Source: Prevotella sp. (lineage in GTDB: Bacteria > Bacteroidota > Bacteroidia > Bacteroidales > Bacteroidaceae). Taken from it: DNA of 64,000 nucleotides. Made by a program: the position numbers and the translations under genes. The DNA lies in the NCBI GenBank assembly GCA_017554105.1, contig JAFZIY010000019.1, positions 1 through 64,000 on the forward strand. Reading direction: 5' to 3'. The notes beneath the pieces were generated by a model that did not search any database, was not told the DNA's origin, and was given only the letters and a program-made list of their open reading frames with translations. Every line of letters begins with the position of its first letter. The stretch's first letter is position 1. This document shows positions 7,441 through 16,153 of this stretch, one piece after another.

Positions 7441-8355
7441 ATGAAACAGGTAGAAGTCGTAGCAGCGATTATTCGCAAAGGAGATAAGATATTTGCCACA
7501 CAGCGAGGGTATGGCGATTTCAGGGATTGGTGGGAGTTCCCTGGCGGTAAGATGGAGGCTGGGGAAACACCAGAGGAGGCTTTGAAGCGTGAGATACTAG
7601 AGGAGTTATCGACGGAAATCAGTGTTGATGAGTTTCTCTGCACTGTCGAATACGATTACCCCAAATTTCATTTAACCATGCATTGTTTCTTCTGCTCGTT
7701 GCTGACGGAAGCATTACACTTGAACGAGCATGAGGCAGCAAAATGGCTCTCGAAGGATGAACTGGATAGCGTAGAGTGGTTACCAGCGGACTTGGAGGTG
7801 GTGGGGAGAATAAGGCGTGAGCAGGCTCGGCGATCAGCCAACATGGCGGCGATTCGGTCAAAGGACACGAAGCCGGAGATGATTGTGCGTCGTGGGTTGT
7901 GGAAGAGAGGGTTCAGGTATAGGCTTAACCATAAGCGACTACCTGGGCATCCGGACTTGGTGCTTCGTAAATATCGCACATGTATCTTTGTGAATGGTTG
8001 CTTCTGGCACGGACACAATGTGGCGATGCCACAAAATGAAAATGGAGAATTGATAATTGATAATTCACCGTGTTGTAAGATTCCGAAGACGAACAGGGAT
8101 TTCTGGGTGGCGAAGATTCGAAGGAACAAGGAGCGCGACAAGGAGGAGCAGAAGAAACTGGCGGCGATGGGTTGGCACTGCATCACGGTGTGGGAATGTG
8201 AGTTGAAGCCGTCGAAGCGGGAAGAGACGCTGGAATCAATAGCTTTTACCTTGAACCATATATGGCTGCAAGACCATAAGGTCCATGTGAATCCTTATCC
8301 CCAGTTAGAGGAAGAGGATGTGCAAATGCATATAGCGGCGGAAGACAACGACTAA
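7441..8355 (+). CDS. NUDIX hydrolase fused to Vsr mismatch endonuclease
   Basis: A 304-residue fusion. Residues 1-120 are a MutT-type NUDIX domain. The NUDIX box runs from G36 to E55 (GKMEAGE, then REILEEL), with Ser where the box usually has its last Gly. Residues about 125-275 are a Vsr-type endonuclease: RRSANMAAIRSKDTKPE, the catalytic Asp in PGHPDLVL (D172), NGCFWHGH (residues 185-192) and VWECEL. In E. coli Vsr the first position of that last-but-one motif is the catalytic His64; here it is Asn, which I believe also occurs in other Bacteroidota members. An AT-rich repeat encodes extra residues between the presumed zinc ligands H192 and the following Cys. Start 7441 is chosen because an earlier TTG lies in the promoter. 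No cytosine methyltransferase, the usual Vsr partner, is nearby. Likely role: clearing damaged nucleotides plus T:G repair. Confidence 0.88.
   Translation: MKQVEVVAAIIRKGDKIFATQRGYGDFRDWWEFPGGKMEAGETPEEALKREILEELSTEISVDEFLCTVEYDYPKFHLTMHCFFCSLLTEALHLNEHEAAKWLSKDELDSVEWLPADLEVVGRIRREQARRSANMAAIRSKDTKPEMIVRRGLWKRGFRYRLNHKRLPGHPDLVLRKYRTCIFVNGCFWHGHNVAMPQNENGELIIDNSPCCKIPKTNRDFWVAKIRRNKERDKEEQKKLAAMGWHCITVWECELKPSKREETLESIAFTLNHIWLQDHKVHVNPYPQLEEEDVQMHIAAEDND
8044..8068 (+). repeat. TAATTGA-type repeat inside the Vsr coding region
   Basis: AATTGATAATTGATAATT at 8048-8065 is the same repeat seen between genes at 29971, 36474, 57085 and 60039. Here it is read in frame as ELIIDN within the Vsr zinc loop. 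Confidence 0.7.
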
Positions 8356-8404
8356 GTAGTTTTTTTTCTCTTGCTTAATCGCGTCATTGTAAATTCCCCA
8401 ATGT

Positions 8405-9220
8405 TTATTTGTCGCCTGCTGTCAGTGCCTTTTTGATGTGTGCTTCCAGGATATGGAAGGAAGGGCCAACCATTGCGCCGTGGTCATGGCCGCCGATTTC
8501 GTAAAGATATGTTTCGTTGTGCCCCACCAACTTCATCATGCGGGCAAGATACTGATTTTCGTCATAACGTCCAAAGAGTTCTAACTCACGGTCGCCACAG
8601 ATGAGTACCAGCGGAGGGCAGTCGTTGCGCACCCAATAGATTGGCGCATATTCGTCAATCGTAACCTGCAACGGCTGCAGTCCTTGCATCTTCCTCACGT
8701 TATAGTGGGTTACTGCCTGACCACTGAACGGCACATACATCAGTACATCATCAGCGTTGACGTCATATTTTGCCAGCCATGCCTTGTTGAGGCATAGCAA
8801 CATTCCCAGATAACCGCCTGCTGAGTGACCTGTCACTACTATTTTCTGCTTGCTGCCTCCATACTCGTTGATGTGTTTGAACACCCATGCCACGGCCTCT
8901 GCGGCATCGTCAAGCGTCTTGTCAATGGTCACCTTGGGCAGCAACCGGTAGTTGATGCCCACGACAACATATCCTTTACCCTTCAACTGTTCTGGTATTT
9001 CTTTGTTGCCGGCCTCCAGTCCTCCGCCGTGAAACCATACTATCACGGGACATTGTCCCATTCCTTCGGGGTAATACACATCCAGTTTCAGCCGTTCCTT
9101 GGCATAGGCATCATCCTTGACGGTATAACTGATGTCACTTACTGTTTTGTAGTTTTGTCCCCACGCCATCGCGGTAATCATCAATGTCACCAGCAATGTC
9201 CAGTTCTTTTTTGTTCTCAT
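8405..9220 (-). CDS. Secreted alpha/beta-hydrolase esterase, 271 aa
   Basis: Predicted carbohydrate or carboxyl esterase exported to the periplasm. The start MRTKKNWTLLVTLMITAMAWGQ gives a clear type I signal peptide; the longer version starting at 9289 would bury it. Catalytic features of the hormone-sensitive lipase/BD-FAE-like fold are HGGG (oxyanion hole), GHSAGG (nucleophile Ser), ICGDRELE (acid) and GGHDHG (His). Such enzymes often remove acetyl groups from xylan side chains, which suits the neighbourhood, but the substrate is inferred. It is divergent from the hybrid two-component regulator at 9503. The 280 bases between them hold both promoters. Confidence 0.85.
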   Translation of the reverse strand: MRTKKNWTLLVTLMITAMAWGQNYKTVSDISYTVKDDAYAKERLKLDVYYPEGMGQCPVIVWFHGGGLEAGNKEIPEQLKGKGYVVVGINYRLLPKVTIDKTLDDAAEAVAWVFKHINEYGGSKQKIVVTGHSAGGYLGMLLCLNKAWLAKYDVNADDVLMYVPFSGQAVTHYNVRKMQGLQPLQVTIDEYAPIYWVRNDCPPLVLICGDRELELFGRYDENQYLARMMKLVGHNETYLYEIGGHDHGAMVGPSFHILEAHIKKALTAGDK

Positions 9221-9445
9221 AGGTTGTTTGTTTACATGATTCTGATTAATAATAGCATGCTTTTCTATACCTTTTATAAGTCGTGCCACAAAAATACATA
9301 TTTTTTCTCAAATCACTTTTTGTTATGTTGTTTTTTTTATGTAACATGTTCATTTTGACTATGAAGTTCTCGTTTTTCGTGTGCTATTTTCTTTCTTTTA
9401 TATCTCATTGATAAAGATTTTTTCAAAAGAATTTGTGGAAAAGTT

Positions 9446-9475
9446 TTGTGTATGTCGCAATTATTAGTAATTTTG
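9446..9475 (+). promoter_or_regulatory. Promoter of the hybrid two-component regulator
   Basis: TTG at 9446-9448, 19 bases, then TAATTTTG at 9468-9475. The ATG follows at 9503, giving a leader of about 22 bases. Confidence 0.65.
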
Positions 9476-9502
9476 CAACGTGAAATAAACTTTGCCATAA
9501 CT

Positions 9503-12500
9503 ATGAGACGTTTTTTACTGACCTTATTATTGCTTGTATCTGTGAAGATGTTATGCCTTGCCCAGTTTGGCAGGTTGTTTACCCCCGATGATTTATTATC
9601 GAGCAGTTTGGTCAATGATATCATACAGGATCCCAAGGGTTTTGTGTGGATTGCTACTCAGGATGGTCTGAACTGTTACGACTCTCATCATATGACTGTA
9701 TTTCACAGGGGTGATAGCAGTGGATTGCAGAGTAACGACATCAACTGTGTTTGGTTTTCCAAGGACGGCCGTATCTTTGTCGGAACGAGTGAGGGCTTGC
9801 AGTACTTTAACTTCAATACTTCCCATTTCTATGATATTCCATTGCTTATTAAGGGCATTGCTGACTCAACGGCTTTTGTAACCAGTATTACCGATTCCCG
9901 TGAGGGTGACGTATTGGTGAGCACCTCTGGTCGTGGTGCTTTCAGAATCAAGAAAGGTACTACGAATGTTTCCAGGATTACTCCCTCGTGTGGCGAATAT
10001 CTGCGTAACATCTTCGAGGACTCGCACGGTAGGTTGTGGATTTCTACGGATAACGACGGTCTGTATATGATCAGTGGAAACAAGAAGGTGCAGTATCTTG
10101 CTGATGAACAGCATCGTGGTGAGGTGTCGAGGGTTGTCGAGGACCGTATGGGAAATATCTATGTTTCCACCCTTACCGACGGACTGTTCATGCTCAGTAA
10201 CACCACGGGCGATTTCAGTGCCGTTGATGTTACTCATGGCATCAACGTCTCGTCAGTGAAACTGTCGCATGATGGCACGATATATATAGGTAGTGACGGC
10301 AACGGCATGATGATATACGACCCTATGGCGAAGACCATCCGCACGGCCAGTTTCTATAGCAGCGAAATAAACATCAACCGTGCCAAGGTACATAGCATCA
10401 TGGAGGATGCCTCGGGCAATATATGGATTGCAGCATTTCAGAAAGGAGTATTCTTGATACCTGCCGAAACAGGTGGATTCAATTATATCGGTCATCGCTC
10501 AGCCACGTTTAACTGCATCGGCAACTACTGCGTGATGTCTTTGAAGGTCGGTCACGACGGAGTGCTGTGGGTGGGCACCGACCAGGATGGTCTCTATTCC
10601 ATCAATCAGGATGGCAGTTGCAGGGCTCACTATGCTGCTGGCCAGAATGGAATACCTGCCACTGTACTTAGTATCACTGAGGATGAGAACCACAACCTCT
10701 GGCTGGGTTCCTATCTTGAAGGTGTAGGTATGTTTAATCCTGCCAGTGGCACGTATCGTCGTATATCATCGTTCACGGGTTTGGCAAAGAATGTCTTTGG
10801 CGTCATGGCTGACGGCAAGGGCAAGGTATGGGCTGTCACTATGGGTGGCGGTGTGTGGGTTGTTGATGTTGCCACTGGTGAGACAGAGACGTTCCGTGCT
10901 GACGGCAATAATCCCAACGCTCTTGTTTCCGACTATCTGCTGTCGATGTCGTTCTCACGTGATGGAAAGAAGGTGTATCTCTGTACCTGTGACGGTCTGG
11001 CATGCTATGACATTGCCAAGAAGAGTTTTATAAGTGAGTTCGGACAGAAGGCCGTTCTCTTAGGACTACAGGTGACCAATGTACGTGAGACAGCCGACGG
11101 TACGCTGTGGGCAGGTGCTGGCGGCGGTCTATATCGCATCCGCAATCACGGTAAGGACGTCAAGTTGTTTACTACTGCCGACGGACTTCCTAACAACACC
11201 ATCCGTTCTATGGAGATAGACGGTGACAATTTCCTGTGGATAAGTACCAACCGAGGACTGTCACACATGGACATTGCCAAGGAAACATTCGTCAACTACG
11301 GCATGGGAAATGGCTTGCAGGGCAATGAGTTCTCCAGCAGTGCCTCTTGTTTCTATGACGGTCGTTTCGTCTTTGGCGGAAACAACGGTATCACCTTCTT
11401 CCGCAATACGGACATTACCCGTAACAAGAAAAAACTTTCTGTGCAGTTGGTAGAGATGCGCACTGCTGAGCAGAAGGTGGTGATGGGTATGAAGTCGGGC
11501 ATATACAACATCGTGGATACGGCAGTAATCGATGCAAACCGCTTTGACCTCTCACATTCGAATAATTCTTTCACACTGCGTTTCTCGGCAATGGAGTTCG
11601 CGAACTCCGAGCAGGTGGTTTATGAGTACCGCATCAACAAGGGCGATTGGGTGCGACTGAGCAATGGCATGAGTGAGGTAACCTTCAGCAATCTACCGTC
11701 GGGAACTTATCGCTTTGCCGTACGTGCCAACTATAATGACACCTATTCTGACGAGCGTCAGTTCACCATAGTGGTCCATCCGGCATGGTATGCCTCGATA
11801 TGGGCTTATCTCCTTTACGCCCTTCTCATTGCCGCGGCGATATGGTTTATTGTGCAACAGCGCCGCCGTAAGGAACAGGAGCGTCTCCGCATACAGGAAC
11901 ACATCCATGCAGAACAGCTCAACGAGGCAAAGATACAGTTCTTCATGAACATCAGTCATGACATCCGCACTCCTATGACGCTCATCATGTCGCCTCTACA
12001 GAAGTTGATAACCACCGATAAGGATCCTACTCGACAGAAGCAGTATCAGTTGATGGAGCGTAATGGCAAGCGAATACAAAGTCTGATTGACCAACTGATG
12101 GACCTCCGTAAGATAGACAAGGGAATGATGCAGATGAACTTCAAGCAGACCGATGTGGTGGCTATGCTGAACGACATAAACTCACTCTTCGACTATCAGG
12201 CCGCAGAGCGTAACATCAGCACCACCTTCAACCATAAGGATAAGATGTTACTTGCAGACATCGACCGCGTCTCCTTCGACAAGATAGTGATGAATGTTCT
12301 TGGTAATGCCTTCAAATACGTTCCTGATGGTGGATGGATAAAGATGGACCTGGAACGTGAGGGCGACACCTTCACGCTGAAGATAGCCAATAGTGGCAAT
12401 GGCATTGAGCCAGACAAACTGGAGCGAATCTTTGACCGTTTCTATCAGGTGGACACAGCGGGCAGTCCTTTCGCCGGCACTGGTATCGGACTTCATCTTA

Positions 12501-13495
12501 CTCGTTCGCTCGTAATGCTGCATGGCGGTAGTATCACAGCCCACAATATTGAGGGTGAGGGATGCTATTTCCTCATAACACTGCCGTTGAAGCAGGGTGG
12601 CATTATCCATGATGTCGATGCTGTCGAGAAAGGTCAGGAGGCAGCAGCCTCCAATATCGCAGACGATGTCATTACCGATGTTGACGAGGAAGGTGCTGTT
12701 GACGGTGCACAGTCGTCGCGTCGCAAGACGGTGCTTATCGTTGAAGACGACAGTGAGATAAGGCAGTATCTTGTCGGAGAGTTCTCTGGACAGTATGCCG
12801 TACAGGACTGCTCCAATGGTAGGGAAGGACTGGAATACGCCTTGAAACATGTGCCCGACCTCATCATTACCGACCTTATGATGCCTGTCATGGACGGTCT
12901 TACGATGTGTCAGAAACTAAAGCGCAACGTGAACACCAACCATGTGCCGGTGATTATTCTCACGGCAAAGACATCTGACGAGGACCGTCTTGAAGGACTT
13001 GGCGCGGGTGCCGATGCATATATCGTGAAGCCTTTCAACATCGAGATTCTGTCACGTGCCGCCATCAACCTGATACAAAGCCGTCAGGTGCTTCGCAACA
13101 AGTTCACGGGCAAGGAAACCCAGGACGAGCGTGTGGAGCAGGTGAAGCTGAAGACTCCCGACGAGCGTCTGCTTGAGCGTATCATGTTAACGATAAACTC
13201 TAATATCTCTAACCCCGACCTCAGTGTTGAGTTCATCTCACAGGAAGTGGGCATCAGTCGTGCTCATCTACACCGTAAGTTGAAGGAACTGACAAACCAG
13301 AGTCCGCGTGACTTCATACGTAACATACGTTTGAAGCAGGCAGCAAACCTCCTTGCAAGCGGTAACCAGAACGTAACGGAGGTGATGTATGCCGTTGGTA
13401 TGCAGAACGCGGCATCGTTCTCTACGATGTTCAAGAACTTCTATGGTGTTTCTCCGAAGGAATATACTAAGGAGCACGGTAAGAAAGAGGAATAA
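9503..13495 (+). CDS. Hybrid two-component system sensor/regulator (HTCS)
   Basis: One-protein sugar sensor and transcription factor of the polysaccharide-utilisation type, 1330 residues. In order: signal peptide (MRRFLLTLLLLVSVKMLCLA); a periplasmic double beta-propeller made of about 14 Reg_prop repeats (motifs such as GFVWIATQDGLNCYD and GRLWISTDNDGLY) to about residue 690; a Y_Y_Y domain (about 700-760); one membrane helix (about 763-786); HisKA with phospho-acceptor His in NISHDIRTPM (about 816); HATPase (N box NVLGNAFKYV, about 928; GTGIGLHL); a receiver domain (VLIVEDD about 1077, phosphorylated Asp in ITDLMMPVMDG about 1122); and an AraC-type HTH (about 1225-1330). In the family, oligosaccharide binding outside drives phosphorelay to the C-terminal DNA-binding domain. 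Likely targets are the glycosidase operon just downstream and perhaps the xus locus. ATG 9503 gives the signal peptide; the earlier TTG is in the promoter. Confidence 0.95.
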   Translation: MRRFLLTLLLLVSVKMLCLAQFGRLFTPDDLLSSSLVNDIIQDPKGFVWIATQDGLNCYDSHHMTVFHRGDSSGLQSNDINCVWFSKDGRIFVGTSEGLQYFNFNTSHFYDIPLLIKGIADSTAFVTSITDSREGDVLVSTSGRGAFRIKKGTTNVSRITPSCGEYLRNIFEDSHGRLWISTDNDGLYMISGNKKVQYLADEQHRGEVSRVVEDRMGNIYVSTLTDGLFMLSNTTGDFSAVDVTHGINVSSVKLSHDGTIYIGSDGNGMMIYDPMAKTIRTASFYSSEININRAKVHSIMEDASGNIWIAAFQKGVFLIPAETGGFNYIGHRSATFNCIGNYCVMSLKVGHDGVLWVGTDQDGLYSINQDGSCRAHYAAGQNGIPATVLSITEDENHNLWLGSYLEGVGMFNPASGTYRRISSFTGLAKNVFGVMADGKGKVWAVTMGGGVWVVDVATGETETFRADGNNPNALVSDYLLSMSFSRDGKKVYLCTCDGLACYDIAKKSFISEFGQKAVLLGLQVTNVRETADGTLWAGAGGGLYRIRNHGKDVKLFTTADGLPNNTIRSMEIDGDNFLWISTNRGLSHMDIAKETFVNYGMGNGLQGNEFSSSASCFYDGRFVFGGNNGITFFRNTDITRNKKKLSVQLVEMRTAEQKVVMGMKSGIYNIVDTAVIDANRFDLSHSNNSFTLRFSAMEFANSEQVVYEYRINKGDWVRLSNGMSEVTFSNLPSGTYRFAVRANYNDTYSDERQFTIVVHPAWYASIWAYLLYALLIAAAIWFIVQQRRRKEQERLRIQEHIHAEQLNEAKIQFFMNISHDIRTPMTLIMSPLQKLITTDKDPTRQKQYQLMERNGKRIQSLIDQLMDLRKIDKGMMQMNFKQTDVVAMLNDINSLFDYQAAERNISTTFNHKDKMLLADIDRVSFDKIVMNVLGNAFKYVPDGGWIKMDLEREGDTFTLKIANSGNGIEPDKLERIFDRFYQVDTAGSPFAGTGIGLHLTRSLVMLHGGSITAHNIEGEGCYFLITLPLKQGGIIHDVDAVEKGQEAAASNIADDVITDVDEEGAVDGAQSSRRKTVLIVEDDSEIRQYLVGEFSGQYAVQDCSNGREGLEYALKHVPDLIITDLMMPVMDGLTMCQKLKRNVNTNHVPVIILTAKTSDEDRLEGLGAGADAYIVKPFNIEILSRAAINLIQSRQVLRNKFTGKETQDERVEQVKLKTPDERLLERIMLTINSNISNPDLSVEFISQEVGISRAHLHRKLKELTNQSPRDFIRNIRLKQAANLLASGNQNVTEVMYAVGMQNAASFSTMFKNFYGVSPKEYTKEHGKKEE

Positions 13496-13562
13496 GGCCC
13501 CCTCCCATCCTCCCCCTTGGGGTGGGGCCTATAAACTATAACCAATAACCTATAACCCCCTA
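13494..13562. repeat. GC-rich hairpin repeat plus ATAACC repeats between genes
   Basis: AGGCCCC at the HTCS stop pairs with GGGGCCT near 13530. It is a member of the CCCCTCC..GGGG palindrome family found at 22659, 32666, 32806, 39276, 45390 and 45525. It is followed by short ATAACCTATAACC repeats. No T tract follows, so read-through into GH3 is plausible. Confidence 0.6.
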
Positions 13563-13574
13563 TTAGCAGCAATT

Positions 13575-16136
13575 ATGAAACGTGCAAATCTGTTATTATT
13601 GTTTTTCGCCGTGTCGTTATCGATAATGGCGCAGTATCCTTATCAGAACCCGTCGCTCAGCAACGCCGAGAGGGCAAAGGACCTGTTAAGTCGTCTTACT
13701 CTTGAGGAAAAGGCACTGTTGATGTGCGATGAGTCGGAAGCCATTCCCCGCCTTGGTATAAAGAAATTCTTCTGGTGGAGTGAGGCACTTCATGGTGCTG
13801 CCAATATGGGAAATGTGACGGTGTTCCCCGAGCCCATAGCCATGGCATCGTCGTTCAACGACGCCCTATTATATAATGTCTTCGATGCTGCCAGTACCGA
13901 GATGCGTGCGCAGTATAACCAGCGCATGCTCAATGGTGGTGAAGACCAGAAGTTCCATAGTCTTTCGGTGTGGACTCCTAATGTGAACATCTTCCGCGAC
14001 CCACGTTGGGGTAGGGGACAGGAGACATACGGAGAAGACCCATATCTGACATCCCGCATGGGACTTTCTGTTGTCTCAGGATTACAGGGAACTCCTAAAC
14101 TCGGAGGTGGCAAATACCTTAAGTTGCTTGCATGTGCCAAGCACTATGCCGTTCACAGCGGTCCAGAGTGGAGCCGCCATGAGGCCAACCTCACCGATGT
14201 CTCTCCCCGTGACCTTTGGGAGACCTATATGCCTGCGTTCAAGACATTGGTGCAGAAAGGCGATGTGCGTGAGGTGATGTGTGCCTACCAGCGTTGGGAT
14301 GACGACCCATGCTGCGGTAGTAACCGTCTGCTCCAGCAGATCCTGCGCGACGAGTGGGGATTCAAGTATATGGTGGTTTCCGACTGTGGAGCCATTGCCG
14401 ACTTCTATAACTCACACAAGACATCGTCTGACGCCACCCATGCTGCTGCCAAGGGCGTGATTGCCGGTACCGACGTGGAGTGTGGCTTCGGTTATGCTTA
14501 CAGTAACCTTCCCGAGGCCGTGCGCCGTGGTCTTATTACAGAAGCGGAGATTGACAAGCATGTGCTGCGTCTTCTTGAGGGACGTTTCTCGCTCGGAGAG
14601 ATGGACGACCCTTCCATCGTGCCATGGTCTAAGATTCCAGCCAGCAAACTCAACTGTAAGGAGCATCAGCAGATAGCACTCGACATGGCACGCCAGAGTG
14701 TCGTACTGTTGCAGAACAACGGCATCCTGCCATTGCAGAAAGGTAAGATTGCCGTTATCGGACCCAATGCCGACAACGAGACGATGATGTGGGGTAACTA
14801 CAACGGAACGCCTAACCAGACAGTTACTATCCTCGAGGGAATACAGCAAATGGTTGGTAAGGGCAATGTCGTTTACCTGCGTGGCTGCGACCTCACCAAC
14901 GACAAGACTCTCGAGAGTTGGTTTGACCAGTGCTCTTTTGACGGCAAGAAAGGTATGAAGGCGACGTTCTGGAACAACCGTACCCGTGAGGGACAGCCGG
15001 TTAGCACTATTCAGGTGCAGCACCCGGTGAATGTAACCACATACGGACAGCATAACTTCGGCCCTAACGTTAACATCGAGAACTTCTCGGCGAAGTATGA
15101 GACGGTGCTGAAGGCAAAGGAGACCTGTGACATACTCCTCGCCATGACGGGATGCTCGCAGTTTGAACTCTTCGTTGACGGCAAGTCGGTGTGCAAGCAG
15201 GACACATGGCGAACAACAGAGACACGCACCATTATTCCTGTGGAGAAAGGTCGTGAGTACAAGATAGAGATACTTTATGCTGACGTGCAGACATGGGCGG
15301 CGAACCTGAAGTTCGACCTCGGCAAGGAGTTGCCTATCGACTATCAGGCTGCAATCAATCAGTTGAAGGGCATCGATAAGGTAATATTCGTAGGCGGTAT
15401 CAGTCCTGCCCTGGAAGGTGAGGAGATGCCTGTTGACATCAAGGGATTCCGTGGTGGCGACCGTACCGACATCGAGTTGCCGGCAGTGCAGCGCAACTTC
15501 GTCAAGGCTTTGCGCGATGCGGGTAAGAAGATAGTATATGTCAACTGCTCTGGCTCAGCCATAGCATTGCAGCCCGAGGCTGACCGTTGCGATGCCATCG
15601 TTCAGGCATGGTATGCCGGTGAGCAGGGAGGAACGGCGATTGCCGAGATACTCTATGGCAAGGTCAATCCAAGTGCCAAGTTGCCTGTGACGTTCTATAA
15701 GAACAGCAGTCAGTTGCCTGACTTCGAGGACTACTCGATGAAAGGCCGCACCTATCGTTATTTCAACGACGCGCTCTATCCTTTCGGCTATGGTCTCAGT
15801 TACACCACGTTCAGTGTTGGTGCTCCATCATACAATGGCAGCAAGGTGAGTGTCGAGGTAAAGAACACCGGCAGTCGTGAGGGAACGGAGGTTGTGCAGT
15901 TATATCTGAAGAACCTTGCCGACAAGGAAGGTCCATCGAAGTCGTTGCGCGGATTCCAGCGTGTTGCCTTGAAGGCCGGTGAGAGTCGTAACATCAGTTT
16001 CTCTCTCAGCGATGAGGATTTCGAGTGGTTCGACGAGCAGAGCAACACCGTACGTCCTATGCAGGGCGACTGGCAGGTGTTCGTGGGAACGAGCAGTGCC
16101 GATAAAGACCTGAAGCGTATCGATATCAAAAGATAA
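13575..16136 (+). CDS. GH3 beta-xylosidase/beta-glucosidase with PA14 insert
   Basis: Exported retaining exo-glycosidase of family GH3, 853 residues, with a signal peptide (MKRANLLLLFFAVSLSIMAQ). The TIM-barrel domain holds the nucleophile Asp270 in VVSDCGAI and the substrate-binding KHYAVHSGPE region (about residue 190). The alpha/beta sandwich domain is split by a PA14 domain (about residues 460-590, KATFWNN to KFDLG). A fibronectin-III-like domain closes the protein (RTYRYF to the end). PA14-carrying GH3 enzymes of Prevotella (for example Xyl3A of P. bryantii) are xylan 1,4-beta-xylosidases, so xylosidase activity is favoured, with beta-glucosidase as the alternative. The gene lies 80 bases after the HTCS and 18 bases before the GH31 gene, so it begins a likely operon. 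Confidence 0.92.
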   Translation: MKRANLLLLFFAVSLSIMAQYPYQNPSLSNAERAKDLLSRLTLEEKALLMCDESEAIPRLGIKKFFWWSEALHGAANMGNVTVFPEPIAMASSFNDALLYNVFDAASTEMRAQYNQRMLNGGEDQKFHSLSVWTPNVNIFRDPRWGRGQETYGEDPYLTSRMGLSVVSGLQGTPKLGGGKYLKLLACAKHYAVHSGPEWSRHEANLTDVSPRDLWETYMPAFKTLVQKGDVREVMCAYQRWDDDPCCGSNRLLQQILRDEWGFKYMVVSDCGAIADFYNSHKTSSDATHAAAKGVIAGTDVECGFGYAYSNLPEAVRRGLITEAEIDKHVLRLLEGRFSLGEMDDPSIVPWSKIPASKLNCKEHQQIALDMARQSVVLLQNNGILPLQKGKIAVIGPNADNETMMWGNYNGTPNQTVTILEGIQQMVGKGNVVYLRGCDLTNDKTLESWFDQCSFDGKKGMKATFWNNRTREGQPVSTIQVQHPVNVTTYGQHNFGPNVNIENFSAKYETVLKAKETCDILLAMTGCSQFELFVDGKSVCKQDTWRTTETRTIIPVEKGREYKIEILYADVQTWAANLKFDLGKELPIDYQAAINQLKGIDKVIFVGGISPALEGEEMPVDIKGFRGGDRTDIELPAVQRNFVKALRDAGKKIVYVNCSGSAIALQPEADRCDAIVQAWYAGEQGGTAIAEILYGKVNPSAKLPVTFYKNSSQLPDFEDYSMKGRTYRYFNDALYPFGYGLSYTTFSVGAPSYNGSKVSVEVKNTGSREGTEVVQLYLKNLADKEGPSKSLRGFQRVALKAGESRNISFSLSDEDFEWFDEQSNTVRPMQGDWQVFVGTSSADKDLKRIDIKR

Positions 16137-16153
16137 ACAACTCAAGTGATTTC

